DNA of 64,000 nucleotides. It comes from G963666945 sp963666945 (GTDB taxonomy: Bacteria > Bacteroidota > Bacteroidia > Bacteroidales > Marinifilaceae). The notes beneath the pieces are model-generated. The model was not told where the DNA came from. It did not search any database and saw only the letters and a program-made list of their open reading frames with translations. Both the position numbers and the translations under genes were made by a program. This document shows positions 63,269-64,000 of the stretch, in pieces; position 1 is the first letter of the stretch; each line of letters opens with the position of its first letter. Location of the stretch: assembly GCA_963666945.2 (NCBI GenBank), contig CAXXRT010000026.1, forward strand, positions 36,138-100,137, given 5' to 3'.

Positions 63269-63883
63269 CTATATATCGCCAAAAGTATAATTGTAATTTA
63301 AAGAATGTACAACACCATTGTCACACTGTATATCAGGTGAAGCCAGAGGAACATCAGTATCCTCTGATATTGAACGCAAAAACAAATAGGTCGGTCCCAC
63401 ATTTGCAACCCCATTATATATCGGCTGCGTTCTGTAGGCATGTATTAAGTTTCCACCAAGACAAGTAAACTTTGTTCCCCCTTTTATTTCATCTGAAGAG
63501 ATATCCGGTATCATCATATCTATATCATCTTTCAAAAATTTCCCTTTTACAATATGTTTCAATATCATATTGCGACAAAGTTCAATATCCATCTCCTCAA
63601 CCTTTTCCATATCATTCTCATACAAATACCTTCTTATAGAATGATTAGTAGGACCCCAAAATGTTATCTGAGGATATTCGGAATCCTTTCCTGAGAAAAG
63701 ATCAATAAGACCAGCTCTTTCAATTACAAGTATTGTTGAATCCCAGTTATACGAACTGGTATGCAAATATTCATAAATGGAACCTTCATGAACACCATTA
63801 GAAACCCCTGTATCTATAAAATTATCTTTAGTAGTACAGCTGGCTAAAAGCCATATTGATATTATTATACTTATATATTTCAT
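63269..63883 (-). CDS. Fasciclin (FAS1)-like lipoprotein
   Basis: The 204-residue lipoprotein (LLASC, Cys16) has a pattern of a single FAS1 domain. YEYLHTSSYNWDSTILVIERAGL is followed by ITFWGPTNHSIRRYL, ILKHIVKGKFLKDDI and the closing ASPDIQCDNGVVHSLN, which correspond to the FAS1 H1 and H2 boxes. FAS1 proteins mediate adhesion or glycan contact. It lies 10 bp after the SusD-type gene that runs off the window, so it is likely a surface accessory of that transporter. Confidence 0.78.
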   Translation of the reverse strand: MKYISIIISIWLLASCTTKDNFIDTGVSNGVHEGSIYEYLHTSSYNWDSTILVIERAGLIDLFSGKDSEYPQITFWGPTNHSIRRYLYENDMEKVEEMDIELCRNMILKHIVKGKFLKDDIDMMIPDISSDEIKGGTKFTCLGGNLIHAYRTQPIYNGVANVGPTYLFLRSISEDTDVPLASPDIQCDNGVVHSLNYNYTFGDI

Positions 63884-63893
63884 AACACTAATT

Positions 63894-64000
63894 TTAATAT
63901 CTGCTTAACCAATATTTGTTTTGTAACATTAAAGGATTGTTATTAAATGCCCCCTGTCCCACGGGTAAATATAAAGCTCCATTTTCAACATCCTGGTCTG
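63894..64000 (-). CDS. C-terminus of a SusD/RagB-like lipoprotein (5' end outside window)
   Basis: On the minus strand an open frame enters at the window edge and ends at a stop at 63894-63896. It encodes DQDVENGALYLPVGQGAFNN followed by NPLMLQNKYWLSRY. This LPxxQxxxNNNPxxxQN pattern is the usual end of SusD-family proteins. The spacing of 10 bp to the FAS1-like lipoprotein gene supports one operon. Only about 34 codons are visible, so the ligand class cannot be judged. Confidence 0.65.
   Translation of the reverse strand, partial: DQDVENGALYLPVGQGAFNNNPLMLQNKYWLSRY

Overview
The window is AT-rich bacterial DNA that looks like a chromosome segment of a fermentative member of the Bacteroidota. 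Support comes from SusC/SusD-type nutrient-uptake pairs, many lipoproteins, DUF4249 and FAS1-type surface proteins, recurrent TAnnTTTG -7 boxes in place of E. coli-like promoters, and a secreted amylase ending in a type IX secretion (T9SS) sorting domain. The T9SS tail points away from ordinary gut Bacteroides and towards environmental or marine lineages of Bacteroidales/Marinilabiliales; that placement is inference. No rRNA, tRNA, CRISPR array, insertion sequence or prophage was seen.

Layout. Bases 1-8169 (+) hold a citrate block: the 3' end of aconitase B, a monomeric NADP isocitrate dehydrogenase, then citrate lyase citD-citE-citF with its maturation genes (a citX-citG fusion and citC). 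Bases 8246-14708 are housekeeping genes: ung, a glutamine cyclotransferase-like lipoprotein with cysS, an M48 metalloprotease, and a long-chain acyl-CoA synthetase. Bases 14943-20075 (+) form a surface cluster: a collagen-repeat lipoprotein, a TonB-dependent receptor and a DUF4249 lipoprotein. A POT-like transporter and an alkaline phosphatase follow.

Bases 23154-45514 are one large starch/maltodextrin locus with two divergent arms around a LacI-type regulator gene. The minus arm reads susC-susD-accessory lipoprotein-accessory surface protein-susE/F-T9SS amylase (outer-membrane capture and cutting). The plus arm reads lacI-MFS sugar transporter-beta-phosphoglucomutase-GH65 phosphorylase-three GH13 enzymes (periplasmic trimming, uptake and phosphorolysis). 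Three genes in this locus (susC-like, GH65, one GH13) carry a total of four single-base frameshifts, while no broken gene was seen elsewhere in the window. The locus is therefore either decaying or locally mis-sequenced.

Bases 45668-56985 carry an M18 aminopeptidase, the MEMO and radical-SAM members of the AmmeMemoRadiSam system, a ThrE-like exporter, an ABC-F protein with a degenerate second ATP site, radA, a class A penicillin-binding protein and an orphan lipoprotein. Bases 57059-62624 (-) are a TetR-controlled tripartite efflux operon (tetR-tolC-hlyD-two ABC-2 permeases) with no ATPase gene. The window ends inside a second SusD-type locus with a FAS1-like lipoprotein.
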